Positions 20,953 to 32,809 of a stretch of 64,000 nt of DNA are shown here, in pieces. The position numbers were made by a program, and so were the translations under genes. Position 1 is the first letter of the stretch. Each line of letters opens with the position of its first letter. The stretch is taken from the NCBI GenBank assembly GCA_019009955.1, contig CM032230.1, positions 104,554,501 through 104,618,500 on the forward strand, given 5' to 3'. The DNA comes from Riptortus pedestris. Its lineage: Eukaryota > Arthropoda > Insecta > Hemiptera > Alydidae. The notes beneath the pieces were generated by a model. That model searched no databases. It had not been told where the DNA came from and worked only from the letters and a program-made list of their open reading frames with translations.

Positions 20953-23149
20953 GATGAATGCCTATGAAGTACGCAATTTAAATAAATTCATTAAAAAAGG
21001 TATACTTATATAATAGGTTAGCAATATAGATTAGTAGGCTTGCAATTCTTCTTCTTGAAGGAAATAGTAACGTAAGACACTGAACAATTATTCATGGCCT
21101 AAGTTCCTGAGGTTTGATTTATTTCTCACAGTCACAATTGACAAAGGAAGGGTAAAACAGGGATACTGTAATAATTTCATCGATTACTATACATTATTTT
21201 ATTTACTTATTAATAATTTTGATGGAAGTTGTTTGTATTTATTTTGTGAATGTTTAATTAATACACAAGATTCAAACATGTTTAGTCCTATTCCTGGGTA
21301 TTATGCATGAAAATGATAATTTATTGGTTAAATAATAATTATACTTGGATAATATATTCTTATGGAAATAAACTGATAGCCTTCCGTCTACTCCTTCAAT
21401 TATAAAAACCCATGCTTATCATAAACGACGGACTATTGTTAGACAAAATTAATTGAGCTATTAAATGCACTAGACGTAGAAATGTAAATTTATCCCTGTT
21501 TCCTGTTTGAAATACGGAGTTGCAAGGCTGCCGCCATAAATGAAAGCTGAAAACTGCCGTTATAAAGAAACAACCTCAGAGCTTAATAAATCTCTGAAAT
21601 TTATTTCTTTTGTGGTTTGCAGGGTTGTTTTTTTTTTATTATTATTATTTGTCTACGTACTGTATTCTTTAAACGTTTCATCTGTATTCTGTCGGAATTC
21701 AAAATAAGACTAGATGGATCTTCTTGCTCCTACTACATACACAAATAAGGATTTTTATTTTTACTATGGAGACTACTTGATCGCTCTTCAAAACTTATGA
21801 ATGAGAAAAATTGTCATGCAACTGAGTTCACTTTCTTGACCGCCTTACTCCATGAATACATAAGTAACTTTACTTTCAGCATAGAACTGAATGAATTTGT
21901 CAACGTCAGGTCATATTGGTTGTTCCATTCAGTCATACGTCATGTCAGTAGAGCCTGGGACTATTATATGTCTGCTCAGATATTAGCTCAGTCTTTAACA
22001 GCCCGTATAGTTGATTCACGTATATTCGAAGAAGGATTTATTCTAGTATCCTTGCCGTTCGAAAATTGGTCTCTCGAAAGAATTATCCCAACATTATAGT
22101 GTAGAAGTAACCCTATTTCAGCGGAAATTCCTGATCACAATTTAAATTAAATATTTTTCACTTTCGTTATTTCGATAGTAAACGAAGTGGTTTCGATTTA
22201 GAACCAAATTGCTTCATATATTTGGGAAAGGATGATTCGTTTGAAGCAAGTAATCTCAGAATCAGATTTTTGTTTTAAATGGACCCAAAAATGTTTGGGC
22301 CAAAAGACTATAATTTGAAAATTCATTAGTTCAAGTATCACTTCAAACGGATTCTTACCTGAAACTCCAAAAACATTTGGTGGTGCCTGCATATAGTTAG
22401 AACAAAAAAATCCAATTCTGAAAATGAATTATAGAAGTCTCCTCTACATGGAAGGGCAAATTTTGCTTCAAGTTGCTTCTCTAGACCTGGCAAATATGAT
22501 GCTTGCCGAATCAGAGTAATACCCTACAAATAAGTGGTAATACTCATAAAATTAAAATAATATGGTAGCATATACTAAATGATCCATTTCTGAATTATCT
22601 TCCATTTCTTTTTTATCTGTACTAACCGTTTGTCTAGATTAAACGGTACATGCTAATGGTATAAATTAAAAAAAAATATGATCATATTAAGTCCCGCTTC
22701 CCGAGATCACTCAAATTAATAAAAATATTATCTTGTTAATCATTTTTATCGATGATGCGATGAAGTGCTTCCTGAGTGCATACCAAGTATAAGCTGGCTG
22801 ATTTGAATCAAGTTATGTTCCTCAGAAATTATAATAACTGAAAAACAAATAGTATAAAGAAATAATAAGTTTGTCGGAACATTGAAAAATAACCAGAAAA
22901 ATAAAATGTTATATGAAATAATAAATATTTATTGCTATTTCAACTCTACTTCAGGAGAAATAATTTAATTTTTGGTTTATTAAATGGTAGCAGTCTGAAT
23001 TTTTTTTTTTTTAGGTCTGAAATAATTTTCACTCAAGCGACGTAAATCAATATTTGTGCCAATGCCTGTGAAGCGCTTGTCCTGAACTTGGACAATTACT
23101 TATTTTAATTTGTAATTAATTTACCTGAAAGTTGTAATTATTCCGCTTT
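20953..23149. other. Unassigned AT-rich non-coding DNA
   Basis: Over 2 kb with no gene, RNA or repeat family recognised. A 100-codon frame at 21797-22099 has no family features and is probably chance. Confidence 0.5.
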
Positions 23150-23516
23150 TTAGCAGATTTCTCTTAGGGGAAATCATATATTGAGGTTGTACTCATGATG
23201 GGATTTTCAAATAACTTCTTAAAATGTCCATCAATCCTACGCAGGAGATGACGTAAATAAGGTCCTTTTAAAATTATATATATATGTATCATAATTATTA
23301 ACTGAAATATTTACCTTTTTTAGTTTTCGGTATTCAATAAAATTCCACTCCTACTCATGTCTATGAACAATAAGCTGTTATTTTATGAAGCACATTATTT
23401 GAAGCCTAAATACCAAATATTGTTCTCTTTGAACTTTTATGTTTTGAAATGAATGCCAATACGAGGCGCATATGGGGTATATGTCTTAGATAACGCAGCC
23501 CCTGCGTGACGGACTT
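23150..23516 (-). mobile_element. HINE-like element, variant B, internally deleted
   Basis: Complete 3' end and 3' arm, a tiny TA tract, then a jump directly to TTAACTGAAATATTTACC and the variant B module (AAAATTCCACTCCTACTCATG, AAATACCAAATATTGTTCTC). The end is CCCCTGCGTGACGGACTTTT. The whole central body is deleted. Confidence 0.8.
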
Positions 23517-24187
23517 TTGCTTATTTAACTTTTAATCAATAATTCACAGAAAAAAAATTCTTATAAAAATGGGCAGGCGTTACTTAATGTAATCTGAAAC
23601 GGGAGTTTGTTGAAAACGAATTTTGTAAATCCACATCTCGCCAAAAAAATTAGTTGTAACATTACCTTTTTTCTTATTTGTGTAATGAATTTTTTCATAT
23701 TTTTTTCTCAATAAACTCTGTTTTTTTTTTTAACTCATTGTGTGGAATGAGTATTCACTGCGGTTTCCGTTAATATTACACTCCTATAAATAAATACTGA
23801 ACAGCAGGGGAACCGCATTTTCCATATTAAAATTAGAGATATCAAATACAATTATCTGCAATGTTTGAGATATTTCAATTGGCATGTGCAGTCGTATATT
23901 TTGCTCATTTAACCAGCCGCAAAGCTCTCCTGGCAGTAAATCCAAACCATGAGTATGTTTGTATTTATAAACAAAAGAAATATTACACTAAACGCAATAA
24001 TGCCTTTTTTTATTATTCTGTTTGTTAAAACAATTAATTTTTTCTTCAAATGTCACAAAAACAGCTAATTATGTTTAAAGTGTACATTGTATTGGGAATC
24101 GTGGTTTGTAGGTTAGAAGATTTAGCTCGGATTTTCGTCCTAAGAAGCCTGATAAGTGGTTTACTTCATGTTGATTTAAATTCGCTA
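23517..24187. other. Unassigned AT-rich non-coding DNA
   Basis: Nothing recognised. Confidence 0.55.
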
Positions 24188-24676
24188 AAAAGTCCGTCAC
24201 GCAGGGGCTGCGTAGACTAAGCAGATTTCCCACGTGAAGTTTTACAATAGAGAAATCCGCCTAACAACAACAGTAGTAGTAAGGAATCTCTAAACCTATT
24301 CACGAGGGACGAATAGTTACCGAAACGGCCCGCACTAGCTCTCGGCGGGAGGTCCCGAACATAGCCGACTCCTGCTGACCATACACATACATACAAATGC
24401 AAATATCTCGGTTAATATTCAAGATAGGGAATAAATGTATATAACAATATTTATAGTAAATTTAATTTCCAATAAGATTGATTCTATACAATTTTTCGAT
24501 CCGACGCATAATAATGAAGATATTTCGAATTTTCAAACCCCCCCCTCTAAACCCCCTTTCCTACTGGTCCAATTCCAGCCATTAACGAACTTGATATTTC
24601 TTTTTATGTAAAACGCTTAAATATGAAGTTTGGTAACGATCAAACAAAAATTGAGACTGCTAGAGCGTTAACAGAG

Positions 24677-24727
<51 letters not shown>

Positions 24728-24852
24728 ATTTTGAACGGAACTCATTTTCGTCATCTCCTGGGTAGGATCGATGGACATTTGAGGAAATTTGTCAAAACTC
24801 GCGTCATGAGTACGACCTCAATAGCTGATTTCCCTTAAGGGAAATCTGCTAA
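24188..24852 (+). mobile_element. HINE-like element, variant A, complete (reference copy)
   Basis: All blocks are intact: AAAAAGTCCGTCACGCAGGG with its hairpin, GCAGATTTCCCACGTG, variant A module, body, (TA)n at about 24679-24724, 3' arm, and a perfect palindrome GATTTCCCTTAAGGGAAATC ending TGCTAAT. Confidence 0.92.
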
Positions 24853-24856
24853 TAAA

Positions 24857-25345
24857 AATGCCCGTCATGGAGATGGTGCATAAACTAAGCTTATTATTCA
24901 TTTAATTGTCAAAAAGAAGTACTTGCGGTGGTGGTACGTACTCTACGGGATTTCTGCATGAGCTGAATTTCTGCACACGTTTCATCTCAAAATTTTCTTT
25001 TACTTCCATAGAAAGAAACCTATGCAAACTGGAAGTGGCATGTACACTGGAAATGAGATTATTAGTGAAAATCTTAAAGTAAATAAAAGACGATTACAAT
25101 AAGTATGGGTATTCAGAGGGCCGAAATAATGAAGATAAACGCAACTCCTTTAAGAATCGAGACAAGAGAAAATGTCTCAAACAATAATTGTGTAATAATT
25201 ATAATAAACATTTATAATAATTGGTTCTATAACATTTTTCGATCCGACTTATAAGAACAGATATCTGGAATTTTCAAATCCCCTCCTTTTGAACTCCCTG
25301 TTGCTGGTCAGATTTCAGCCGTTGACGATTTTGATCATTTAAACG
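24857..25345 (+). mobile_element. HINE-like element, strongly decayed
   Basis: Fragments of the 5' end (CCCGTCATGGAGATGGTGCA, TAAACTAAGC) and of the body (GGTTCTATAACATTTTTCG, CCCCTCCTTTTGAACTCC) are collinear but separated by unrelated sequence. Confidence 0.4.
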
Positions 25346-25489
25346 ACACTGTTATTGATGATGGTATATATGGAATAAACATTTTCGAGTCAACAACACA
25401 AAATGTTAATTTGTACTGTCATCACAAAACGTATGTGTGGAATGCATACATAGTAAAGGTCCGTTGAATACATGTATTATATATTATTA

Positions 25490-25648
25490 GTAGGGGCTTA
25501 CTGAAAGCTGAAAAAAATGGAAATATCTCCATTTCTATTCGAAGTTAAACTCCATTACCGAACTTAAAATTCAGTTATACATGAAACGCTTACATAAGGA
25601 GTTTTTATAAAGATGACGAGAACGGTAGCAATTTAAAAAATATGTATA
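25490..25648 (+). mobile_element. HINE-like body relic up to its TA tract
   Basis: TACCGAACTTAAAATTCAG, ATACATGAAACGCTTACATA and ACGGTAGCAATTTAAAAA..TATGTATA correspond, with many changes, to the body just before the microsatellite. A Helitron begins immediately after. Confidence 0.35.
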
Positions 25649-26440
25649 TCTCTAATATATAAAATTTCCATGTCACAATGTTAGCGTACTCCTCCGAAAC
25701 GGCTTTACCGATTTTTACCAAATTTTATATACGTATTCAGTAAGTCTGAGAATCGGTTACTATCTATTTTTCATACCCCTAATTGATAAGGGTTGTTCAT
25801 CCTTAACATTTTTTTTTTAATTTTTGGACGAAATGTTTTGTTTTTATTTTTTTATAATATCGTATTAAAAAATACATTCAACCCTAAATTTTTACTTTTT
25901 CATCACCAACCCCTATTTTTTTATAGCCATTTTAGTACTTTAATCATTATCATCCCGCTCGATAACTGATCAATTAAAGTGTTTTTAACTGTACTTCGAT
26001 TAAAATTTCCCTTAGCTTATGGCGAATAAGAGTAGTGGCTTAGATTTGAGTACACCATATTTTTCACACGGGCAATTGCACGTAGCATGCTCTCGAGTGG
26101 GTAAACCATCCAGTTTCTTTGTGCTCGCTAAAGATGGGCTAAACAAAAAATATTGTTCATGCTATAGCATTAAAAGATTGATGTTGTTTGTTAGTGTTAC
26201 TGTCGTAATTAATATGTGATATGTAATTTTAATAAATAACCTATAATAACTTAAAAATAATATTGTTTGGCGTTTGTTATTTTTATATTCCCTTATCGTT
26301 CATTGCGCTCCATGCCTATTTCACGCATATACCACATACTTACACACTTATAATAAGTAAGTTACTTTTTGTCTACACTAGAATTTATCTAGAAACTAGA
26401 AATAATTTATAAGGCAAAACAACGTTTGCCGGGTTATCTA

Positions 26441-26441
<1 letters not shown>
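25649..26441 (+). mobile_element. Helitron (0.8 kb) with helicase remnant
   Basis: Starts with TCTCTAATATATAAAA after an A and ends in CTAG followed by T. Eleven bases before the end is a six-bp-stem hairpin (GGCAAA..TTTGCC). These are canonical Helitron termini for an A/T target with no duplication. Inside lies a decayed end of the Rep-helicase gene (25988-26181). Left flank is a HINE-like relic and right flank is (TA)n, so the target was probably that element's microsatellite. Confidence 0.8.
25988..26181 (+). pseudogene. Helitron Pif1-like helicase, C-terminal remnant
   Basis: CTGTACTTCG.. encodes VLRLKFPLAY. A gap follows where the conserved MT.NK.QGQ segment should be. The reading then resumes as GLDLSTPYFSHGQLHVACSR and VGKPSSFFVLAKDGL, the very conserved final helicase motif (CFSHGQLYVA.SRV) of Helitron proteins. 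A one-base insertion in an A-run shifts the end, which continues as NIVHAIALKD and a TGA at 26179-26181. The missing motif and the shift make it non-functional. Confidence 0.8.
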
Positions 26442-26476
<35 letters not shown>

Positions 26477-26927
26477 ATAAAATATTATACTATACTGGGA
26501 TGGAGCTATAGGAAATCTGTCGAAAGAGGCCTCTCCTTCAATCTGTATTTATAACAGAGTGCTTTATTGTGTTTTAAAATTTCTGTCTTCTTGATAAACC
26601 CAAAAAGCTATATAGAAAACTTTAATATTAATAAATGTTGCAGAGTTTCTTGTTTGTCCTTTTATAATTTGGAGTGCTGATATTTTCTTCATGATTTTCC
26701 GTGTTTCTGTCAACAGAGTGCACTCAACATGGGACCATTTTTGCTAAAAGGGTTTCGATAAGCATGCTAATATATACAGCCAAAGAATGACCTATTTTAC
26801 TCAACCATAGGCATTATACCATTGTTAAGGTCATTTTGTTTTTTCATTACACTCCCCTAGTCATTTGGATATTTCCAAGAACCAAATTTACTTTGTGATT
26901 TTATAAATACTTGATAGAACTATGTAG
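26442..26927. other. (TA)n tract and unassigned non-coding DNA
   Basis: (TA)n to about 26470 directly after the Helitron end, then AT-rich sequence with nothing recognised. Confidence 0.5.
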
Positions 26928-27276
26928 TGGTTACCCGGACATACAAACATTAAACAAAGCCCACAAGTAGACGAACTTGCCAAATTAGCTACTCAAAAAA
27001 GAACTCACGACAACACATATTGTACATATCAAGGATATTCAAGCCCAAGCAAAACATATGATATTCAACTCATGGCAGAAAACTTGGTTTACCACAACTG
27101 ATAACAAATTTCGAGAACTGAAAGATACACTTAGTGAATGGCCTTCCTCAAAAAGGCTAATAAAAAGAGATTAAGTAGTTTTAACGAGGTCGAGAATTGC
27201 CCATTCACGACAGACTCACACTTACCTACTTACTGGAGAAGACGAACCCTACTGTCATAAGTCTAACTGCAGACTT
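26928..27276 (+). pseudogene. RNase H / C-terminal fragment of a Jockey/I-type LINE
   Basis: Begins WLPGHTNIKQSPQVDELAK, which matches the end of the RNase H domain in insect LINE and retro-elements (W.PGH.GI.GNE.AD.LAK). A frameshift near 27035 leads to AKHMIFNSWQKTWF and LKDTLSEWPSSKR. An in-frame TAA at about 27174 is followed by VVLTRSRIAHSRQTHTYLL and a zinc-finger start (C-x4-C), the usual RLRIGHTRLTH.YLM segment. The sequence is cut at about 27276 by a HINE-like element. Dead copy. Confidence 0.75.
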
Positions 27277-27333
27277 CAAATGTATATCGATCCTACACAG
27301 GAGATGACGAGATGACGAAAATGAGGTGCGTTC

Positions 27334-27401
<68 letters not shown>

Positions 27402-27726
27402 CTGTTAACGCTCTAGCGGTCGCAATTTTTGTTTGATCGTTACCAAACTCGATATTTAAAAGTTTTATGCAAAAAGACAAATCAAGTTTGTTAATGGCTG
27501 AAATTGGAACAGTGGGAGAGGGGGGGGATTTTGGAAAATTCGAAATATCTCCGAAAGATATTTGCATATTTATTAAATGTGGGCCGGCAACGGACGAGTG
27601 AGTTTCCCGCCAAAAGCTAGTTCGGGCGTTTTCGTAACTGTTCGGCTCTCGTATGGAGATTTCTTTATTGTATAACTTCACGAGGGAAATATGGCTAGTT
27701 TACGCAATCCCTGCGTGACGGACTTT
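27277..27726 (-). mobile_element. HINE-like element, variant A, 3' truncated
   Basis: Starts inside the 3' arm (TATATCGATCCTACACAGGAG) with a duplicated GAGATGAC. It has (TA)n at about 27339-27397, the body, a shortened region before the GAGTGAGTTTCCCGCC variant A module, and the end CCCTGCGTGACGGACTTTT. It interrupts the LINE relic to its left. Confidence 0.85.
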
Positions 27727-27832
27727 TCATTTCAAAAACTGTACCACTGAATATCTTGTTTCCACCTTTACTTTGAAGTCCTGTTTACACTAGATTCTTA
27801 TTACGGAAAAATGGTATTGATGGTGTCAGATC

Positions 27833-27886
27833 CAGCACGTGGGAAATCTGCTCAATTTTGACAGGCCTTGCGTGAAAGAGTATTTT
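27833..27886 (-). mobile_element. HINE-like 5' end fragment
   Basis: CAGCACGTGGGAAATCTGCT, then GGCCTTGCGTGAAAGAG; a decayed orphan terminus. Confidence 0.5.
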
Positions 27887-28514
27887 ACTATCTACTCATC
27901 TGGATCGATGTAGTTTCCTTGACATTTTCGTCCGAAATTCTGATTCCATACCTGCAGCGAATTTTCTTTTGTATGAAATCCACTAAAAGCAATTTCTGTC
28001 AACATGCTGTTCACGGTTCCAAGCAATTGGATTGATTGGCAACAAGCAACTAGTGGCTATTATGGAGGCTAATTGATTAGTTGGAGCACAAACCATTGTT
28101 TGAAGTGAAGCTTTGCTCTGCTTATTGTTTTAGTTAACTCTGTTGTTATAGGACTAACCAATTCCAGCCTTGGACACATCCATACCACCACACTACTAAT
28201 ATAGTAGATTAGTTCAGAATAAATAGGAGATGCTAACTATCGAATTTGCGAGCGGCAAACTCTGAGCTTTATATGTATACATCTAAATCTGCTGGGAAAT
28301 GTTGGAGCTGATAAGTAATCGTTTGACCTTTCTTCTTTGCTCTTCGTAAACGTTTTATTTTCTTCAGTTGGGTGAGAAGAATAACTCCAGGAAGTATTAC
28401 TATACATTTTTTTATTTAAGCTAAATATAAACTTTAAATACTCCCAGACGGCCCTTCCGTTTATCTTCGTCACTAGTCAGATTCTAAATACTGAATTTTG
28501 GCCGGCTAATAAAA
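27887..28514. other. Unassigned non-coding DNA
   Basis: Contains GGCTAATTGATTAGTTGG near 28070, resembling homeodomain sites, but no gene. Regulatory meaning untested. Confidence 0.35.
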
Positions 28515-29091
28515 AAAGTCTGTCGCAGATTTCCCACGTGTGCCCCGTATTTTCATGCATCTCTCTTAAATGTTCAATGAGAACAATATTTGGTATTTCA
28601 GCTTCAAATAAAGTGCTTCATAACATAATAGAATATTGTTAATATGAGATGAGTAGGAATGAGGGTTTACTGAAGACAGAAAACTAAAATATGCAAATAT
28701 CTCAGTTAATAATCAAGATAATGAAAAAATAAACATAACAACCTTTATAGAACATTACATTTGAAATATGATTGGTTCTATACCATTTTTCGATCGGATG
28801 CATCATAACGGAGATATTAAGAATTTTCGAAATTCTCCCCCTCTAAACCCCCGCCCTTGTTCGATTTCGGCCGTTAACGAACATTTTGTATAAAACAATT
28901 ATATATTAAGTTTAGTAACGATAAAACAAGAATTGCGACCCCTAGAGTGGTAACAGACAAATATATATATCTACAGTTTTCAACGTACCTCGTTTTCGTC
29001 ATCTCCTGGGTAGGATCGATGGACATTTGAAGAAAAATTTGCGTCATGAGTACAACCCCAATAGCTGATTTCCCTTAAGGGAAATCTGCTA
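28515..29091 (+). mobile_element. HINE-like element, variant B, near complete
   Basis: Start AAAAGTCTGTCGCAGATTTC has lost the terminal hairpin. Variant B module in reverse order (AACAATATTTGGTATTTCAG, GAGTAGGAATGAGGGTTTAC), body, very short TA tract near 28964, 3' arm and perfect palindrome ending TGCTA. Confidence 0.85.
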
Positions 29092-29749
29092 TGAGAAATT
29101 ATAATCAGAAAGTATGACTGGAGGATATGGTGAAGATTTTTTCTTCCGGACCTATAAAGCAGAGAACTGTGTTTCCTCGCCCGACCAAAGTTTTTTAAAT
29201 TGTAAATAATTAATAATAGTGATATATTCTTATTTTATACGCTCATTCCATCCATACATATAAATTCAAGAGTATTTCTTTCTTTTTCATATTAGTTTCT
29301 GTCATGTTCATAGGATATTTCTGACAGTTTAGGCCAAATTGTTTCATTATTAGCCAGTTGTGAATTTTCGTTCATTTTTTTATTATTTCTATTATGATCT
29401 GTTAGAATTTTGAATATTTTAATCAGAAGAAAGGTTAGTGCAACAATTATTCAAGTACTCAACTGTGTATGTTTTTCTTTTACTTTTGTGGTGTTTGTGT
29501 GGCACTGAAAAACTTAAATCTTTTTTTTTCCGATATATGTATATTTAAATAGTATAAGTTAATTTGGTTGACAAGGCGAATGTTTGAAACCATTCATCAT
29601 GGCGTAGAAACCATTGTATTTAGAGTTTTTAGAGCTAGGTTAAAATATTACAGAATTTTAGTTTAATATAAATGAAAACACAGTCATTATTTTTTTTTAA
29701 ATCTATTACATCATGGATGTATTGATGTTTGTCTATTTTACAGGCAATA
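29092..29749. other. Unassigned AT-rich non-coding DNA
   Basis: Nothing recognised. Confidence 0.55.
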
Positions 29750-30260
29750 ACTATCTACTAACTGTAAAGACTATAGGCCTCTTCGGTAGTACTTTTTACA
29801 CGAAAAATAAAGGCTGAGCAGACAAGGTGCATAGCTTTTATTTACCGAAAGGTATTGGGATCCACTTGTTCTCCTCAAGATTGAAATAGGCGTTAAAACT
29901 TGACGACCTTTTTGTAGGGAGGGGTGTGAGATTTCTCCCTTTTAGCTGGCATTTCCTGACAAGAGCAGTCACATCCCGCGGGGACCTGCCGAAAGGTTAA
30001 CACCATTCCTATCCAGACTGCCACCTTTATAGAGCTAACTCGGCAAAAGGTAACATACGTTTGTCTCGTGGGGCCAATAAAATGGACGGGGTTAGTCTCC
30101 GGGGAAGATCAAATAAACATGCATTCAGAGAATTCGCTTTCGAGGTTCGCCTTCTGAGGATTTACTATATGATTCTGTCATTCGCTGTTGCCTCGTCGAA
30201 AAAACTTAAAAGTAGACGATTATTTGTTCACTACGACACTGATCGCAGTTAAACTAGCAC
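29750..30260. other. GC-balanced island, possible regulatory element
   Basis: Composition is clearly richer in G and C than the flanks (for example CACATCCCGCGGGGACCTGCC). No known protein in any frame and no repeat signature. Confidence 0.25.
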
Positions 30261-30442
30261 TAAATCAGGATATATCCTGACAAACTTTGCTTTGGCCACA
30301 GTTACAAAAACCGGCCCTATATTACAGATTAGGTCTTAAGTTGAGAGAACTTCAATTCCTTGTAAAATATGAGGAACCGTAATTAAGCGGCATTTAAGAA
30401 TGGTATTTTCTGTTAATTATTGTATTTAATCCTCAAGATCAA
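30261..30442. other. Unassigned non-coding DNA
   Basis: Nothing recognised. Confidence 0.5.
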
Positions 30443-30715
30443 GGGATGCGAAAACTAAGCAGATTTCCCATGTTTTGGTATAACACACTGGTGATTTCAT
30501 TTATTATTTCTTTGTAAAAAAAAAATATGAGTAAAAGTTGTTGGAGGGGGGGGGGGGTATTGTATACTTTTAATAAGAAAGTAGAAACTATTCGCTTATT
30601 ACTTGACTTGCGAAAAAAACAACCTATAGAACAACAATTGTGAGCATCAATAGCTTAACAAGATTGGCTCTATAACATTTTGCTACACGGCTGCTCATAA
30701 TAATAAGTGAAAATT
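30443..30715 (+). mobile_element. HINE-like element, strongly decayed
   Basis: GATGCGAAAACTAAGCAGAT with TTCCCATG at the start, a poly-G run near 30550, then AGATTGGCTCTATAACATTT and GCTCATAATAATAAG from the body. The 3' half is absent. Confidence 0.45.
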
Positions 30716-31208
30716 TGTATCCATTGTCTCCAAAACTGCTCGAATTTGATCGAACAGAATCGCAAAATATCATCAAGCATTAATATTCATTCCATTCTTC
30801 ATCACCATTGTCATCTGCAATAAAATTGTTAACTTGATGATAGAAATATATATATGTCAGTAGAAATATAGTTCTGAAAAATAAAACTGTTAAATTAATA
30901 TCGTTATGACTAGAGCTAGAATATTTAAAATATCTCTATTACTTAAAAATAAAATAAAAACAAAAAAAATATTATTAAATTTTTTCTTTGTTATTGACAA
31001 ATTTAAATACTTATGTATTGGATTATTAATATATCTCGTAAAATATTAAATATTTCCTTAAATCAATTACATTTTGACAGAAGGCATTCGAAGTTTCTTC
31101 AAATATATGGGACACCCTAAAAATGATACTTCAATAATTTAAAAAAAAAACTTTTTATTTCTTTTTTAATATTGAATAAACGCCTTAGACGCAAAATAAT
31201 AAAAAAAT
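30716..31208. other. Unassigned AT-rich non-coding DNA
   Basis: Nothing recognised. Confidence 0.55.
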
Positions 31209-31280
31209 CGCTCCCGGTGAGATTCGATCTCAAGATTTCCAGTTACAAAAAAAAAGCACTATCGACTGAGCTACGGGGGC
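31209..31280 (-). tRNA. tRNA-like sequence (tRNA-Thr TGT-like), probably a pseudogene
   Basis: Read on the minus strand: acceptor GCCCCCG pairs with CGGGAGC with one mismatch. Box A is TAGCTCAGTCGATAGTGC, and box B is near GAGATCGAATCTC, with a nearly complete T stem. The anticodon arm is decayed: a run of nine T makes its 5' side, and the loop TTTGTAA would give anticodon TGT, but only one to three of five stem pairs form. Probably a dead tRNA or SINE head. Confidence 0.45.
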
Positions 31281-31283
31281 TCC

Positions 31284-32250
31284 TCGAAATAGTCTTCTTG
31301 GGAAAAGCACATGACGTTCAGCCGACTCTAACATTTCTTTTGAAGACGAACGAGTGAGGAGTGCGTTTTCTCGCTTTAACAGAATTGGTTTTTCATTAGG
31401 TACTAAACAATAAAATAAAATTCGTTCAAATCGGTGGGGGGAAGCCGTGCACTCCCCTTGTCAGTAAGATATCTGACTATAACCTCCCAGGAAATTCAAT
31501 ATTGTTCCAATGAATTTAAATGAGGACTTATTGATAAAAAGGGTAGCAAACGTTTGGGGGAGGGGTACTAAACAAAAGCATCTTAGAGGAAAACGGAACA
31601 ATATTATTGATAAATAAATTGAAACAATGTTTTCCTTTTCAAGTAATATAATAAATATTGAATTTCACAAAAAAACTCTTAGTAGTATAATAGAAATAAA
31701 TATACAGTTCTCATAACACGTCAATTATGTATAGAAATAGATACACACTCTCCAGCTTCTATGAAAGAAAGAAGAGTTCTTTTCCTTGACACAATTTATT
31801 GGAGGAAAAAGCTTTTTCTTTGATCGTGACCAATTCCAGCATCGCGATATTATGTTATGTTTCCCATTATTTCGATGGCACGTAAACTATTACTTTTATA
31901 TTGTAGTAATTCGCTAAGCGTGTAGTAAGTCACCTCAAAGATAAGTCTCAGGTATAATTGAAACCCAATTAATTTTTATCATGAAAGACGTTTTAGTCAT
32001 ATTTTATCGAGATAAATATGTATTTTTTATAGTTGACTTTATTGCAGTAGTTATTCTCTTTACTCACTTAATCAGGGTCCCCGCAACGGCTACTGGCACC
32101 TGTGTCCAATAAAGGATATTGACGCCCCTTATCTTCATAGAAATCTACAGTAACTGGATGATATACTAATACAATTTCGTGTGTACTTATACCTAATCCG
32201 ATTTAATTTCTCTTTTTATATTTTAAAATTATTAAAATAAATTTTTTTTT
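31284..32250. other. Unassigned non-coding DNA
   Basis: Nothing recognised. Confidence 0.5.
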
Positions 32251-32325
32251 TGGGCCCTTGGATTGCCTAAAGGATGGCGCCCGTGTGCATTGCACACATT
32301 GCACATATGGGCTTCGGGGGCCCTG
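32251..32325. repeat. GC-rich hairpin block
   Basis: Bounded by GGGCCC at both ends. The middle pairs GCCCGTGTGCA with TGCACATATGGGC around TTGCACACAT. It stands out sharply from the AT-rich flanks and follows a poly-T run. Possibly a short dispersed element; family not identified. Confidence 0.5.
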
Positions 32326-32394
32326 CACTTAATGTGACTCACATAACAAGGATTGTTTTATTTGTGTTTGTGAATAAGATTCAGTTGACAGAAA

Positions 32395-32592
32395 CTCAGG
32401 TCTCTTGCTACGTAAAACTTGAGCCGTGAGTTTAAATTCTCACCTGGAAAATAGGAATTTATTTAACGACGAACTCATTAACTGAGTAAATACTTAGTTT
32501 TATCCTGGCTAGAGAAGGATGGTGATATGGATACCCCTTTCCGATTATTGCTAATAGCACAAAATGGACGTTAATAAATAGTAATAACAATT
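32395..32592 (+). mobile_element. tRNA-headed SINE
   Basis: Box-B-like GAGTTTAAATTCTC, body GGAATTTATTTAACGACGAACTCATTAA, then the conserved tail region (CCTTTCCGATTATTGCTAATAGC, AAATGGACGTTAATAAATA) and an ATT/AAT-rich end. Same architecture as 57075-57290 but diverged. Confidence 0.6.
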
Positions 32593-32606
32593 CAGTTGAC
32601 AGTTCA

Positions 32607-32748
32607 GCTTAAGGGAAATCAGCTATTGAGGCTTGTGACGCGATTTTATAAAACTTTCTTCAAGTCTAAATGTCCATCGATCCTACCTAGTTGATGACGA
32701 AAATGAGGTTCGTTCACAATTATATATCTATATCTATCCATCTATTTA

Positions 32749-32809
<61 letters not shown>

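Noticed and set aside
21797..22099. 100-codon frame
   Set aside because: No family features; chance expectation in 64 kb of six-frame translation.
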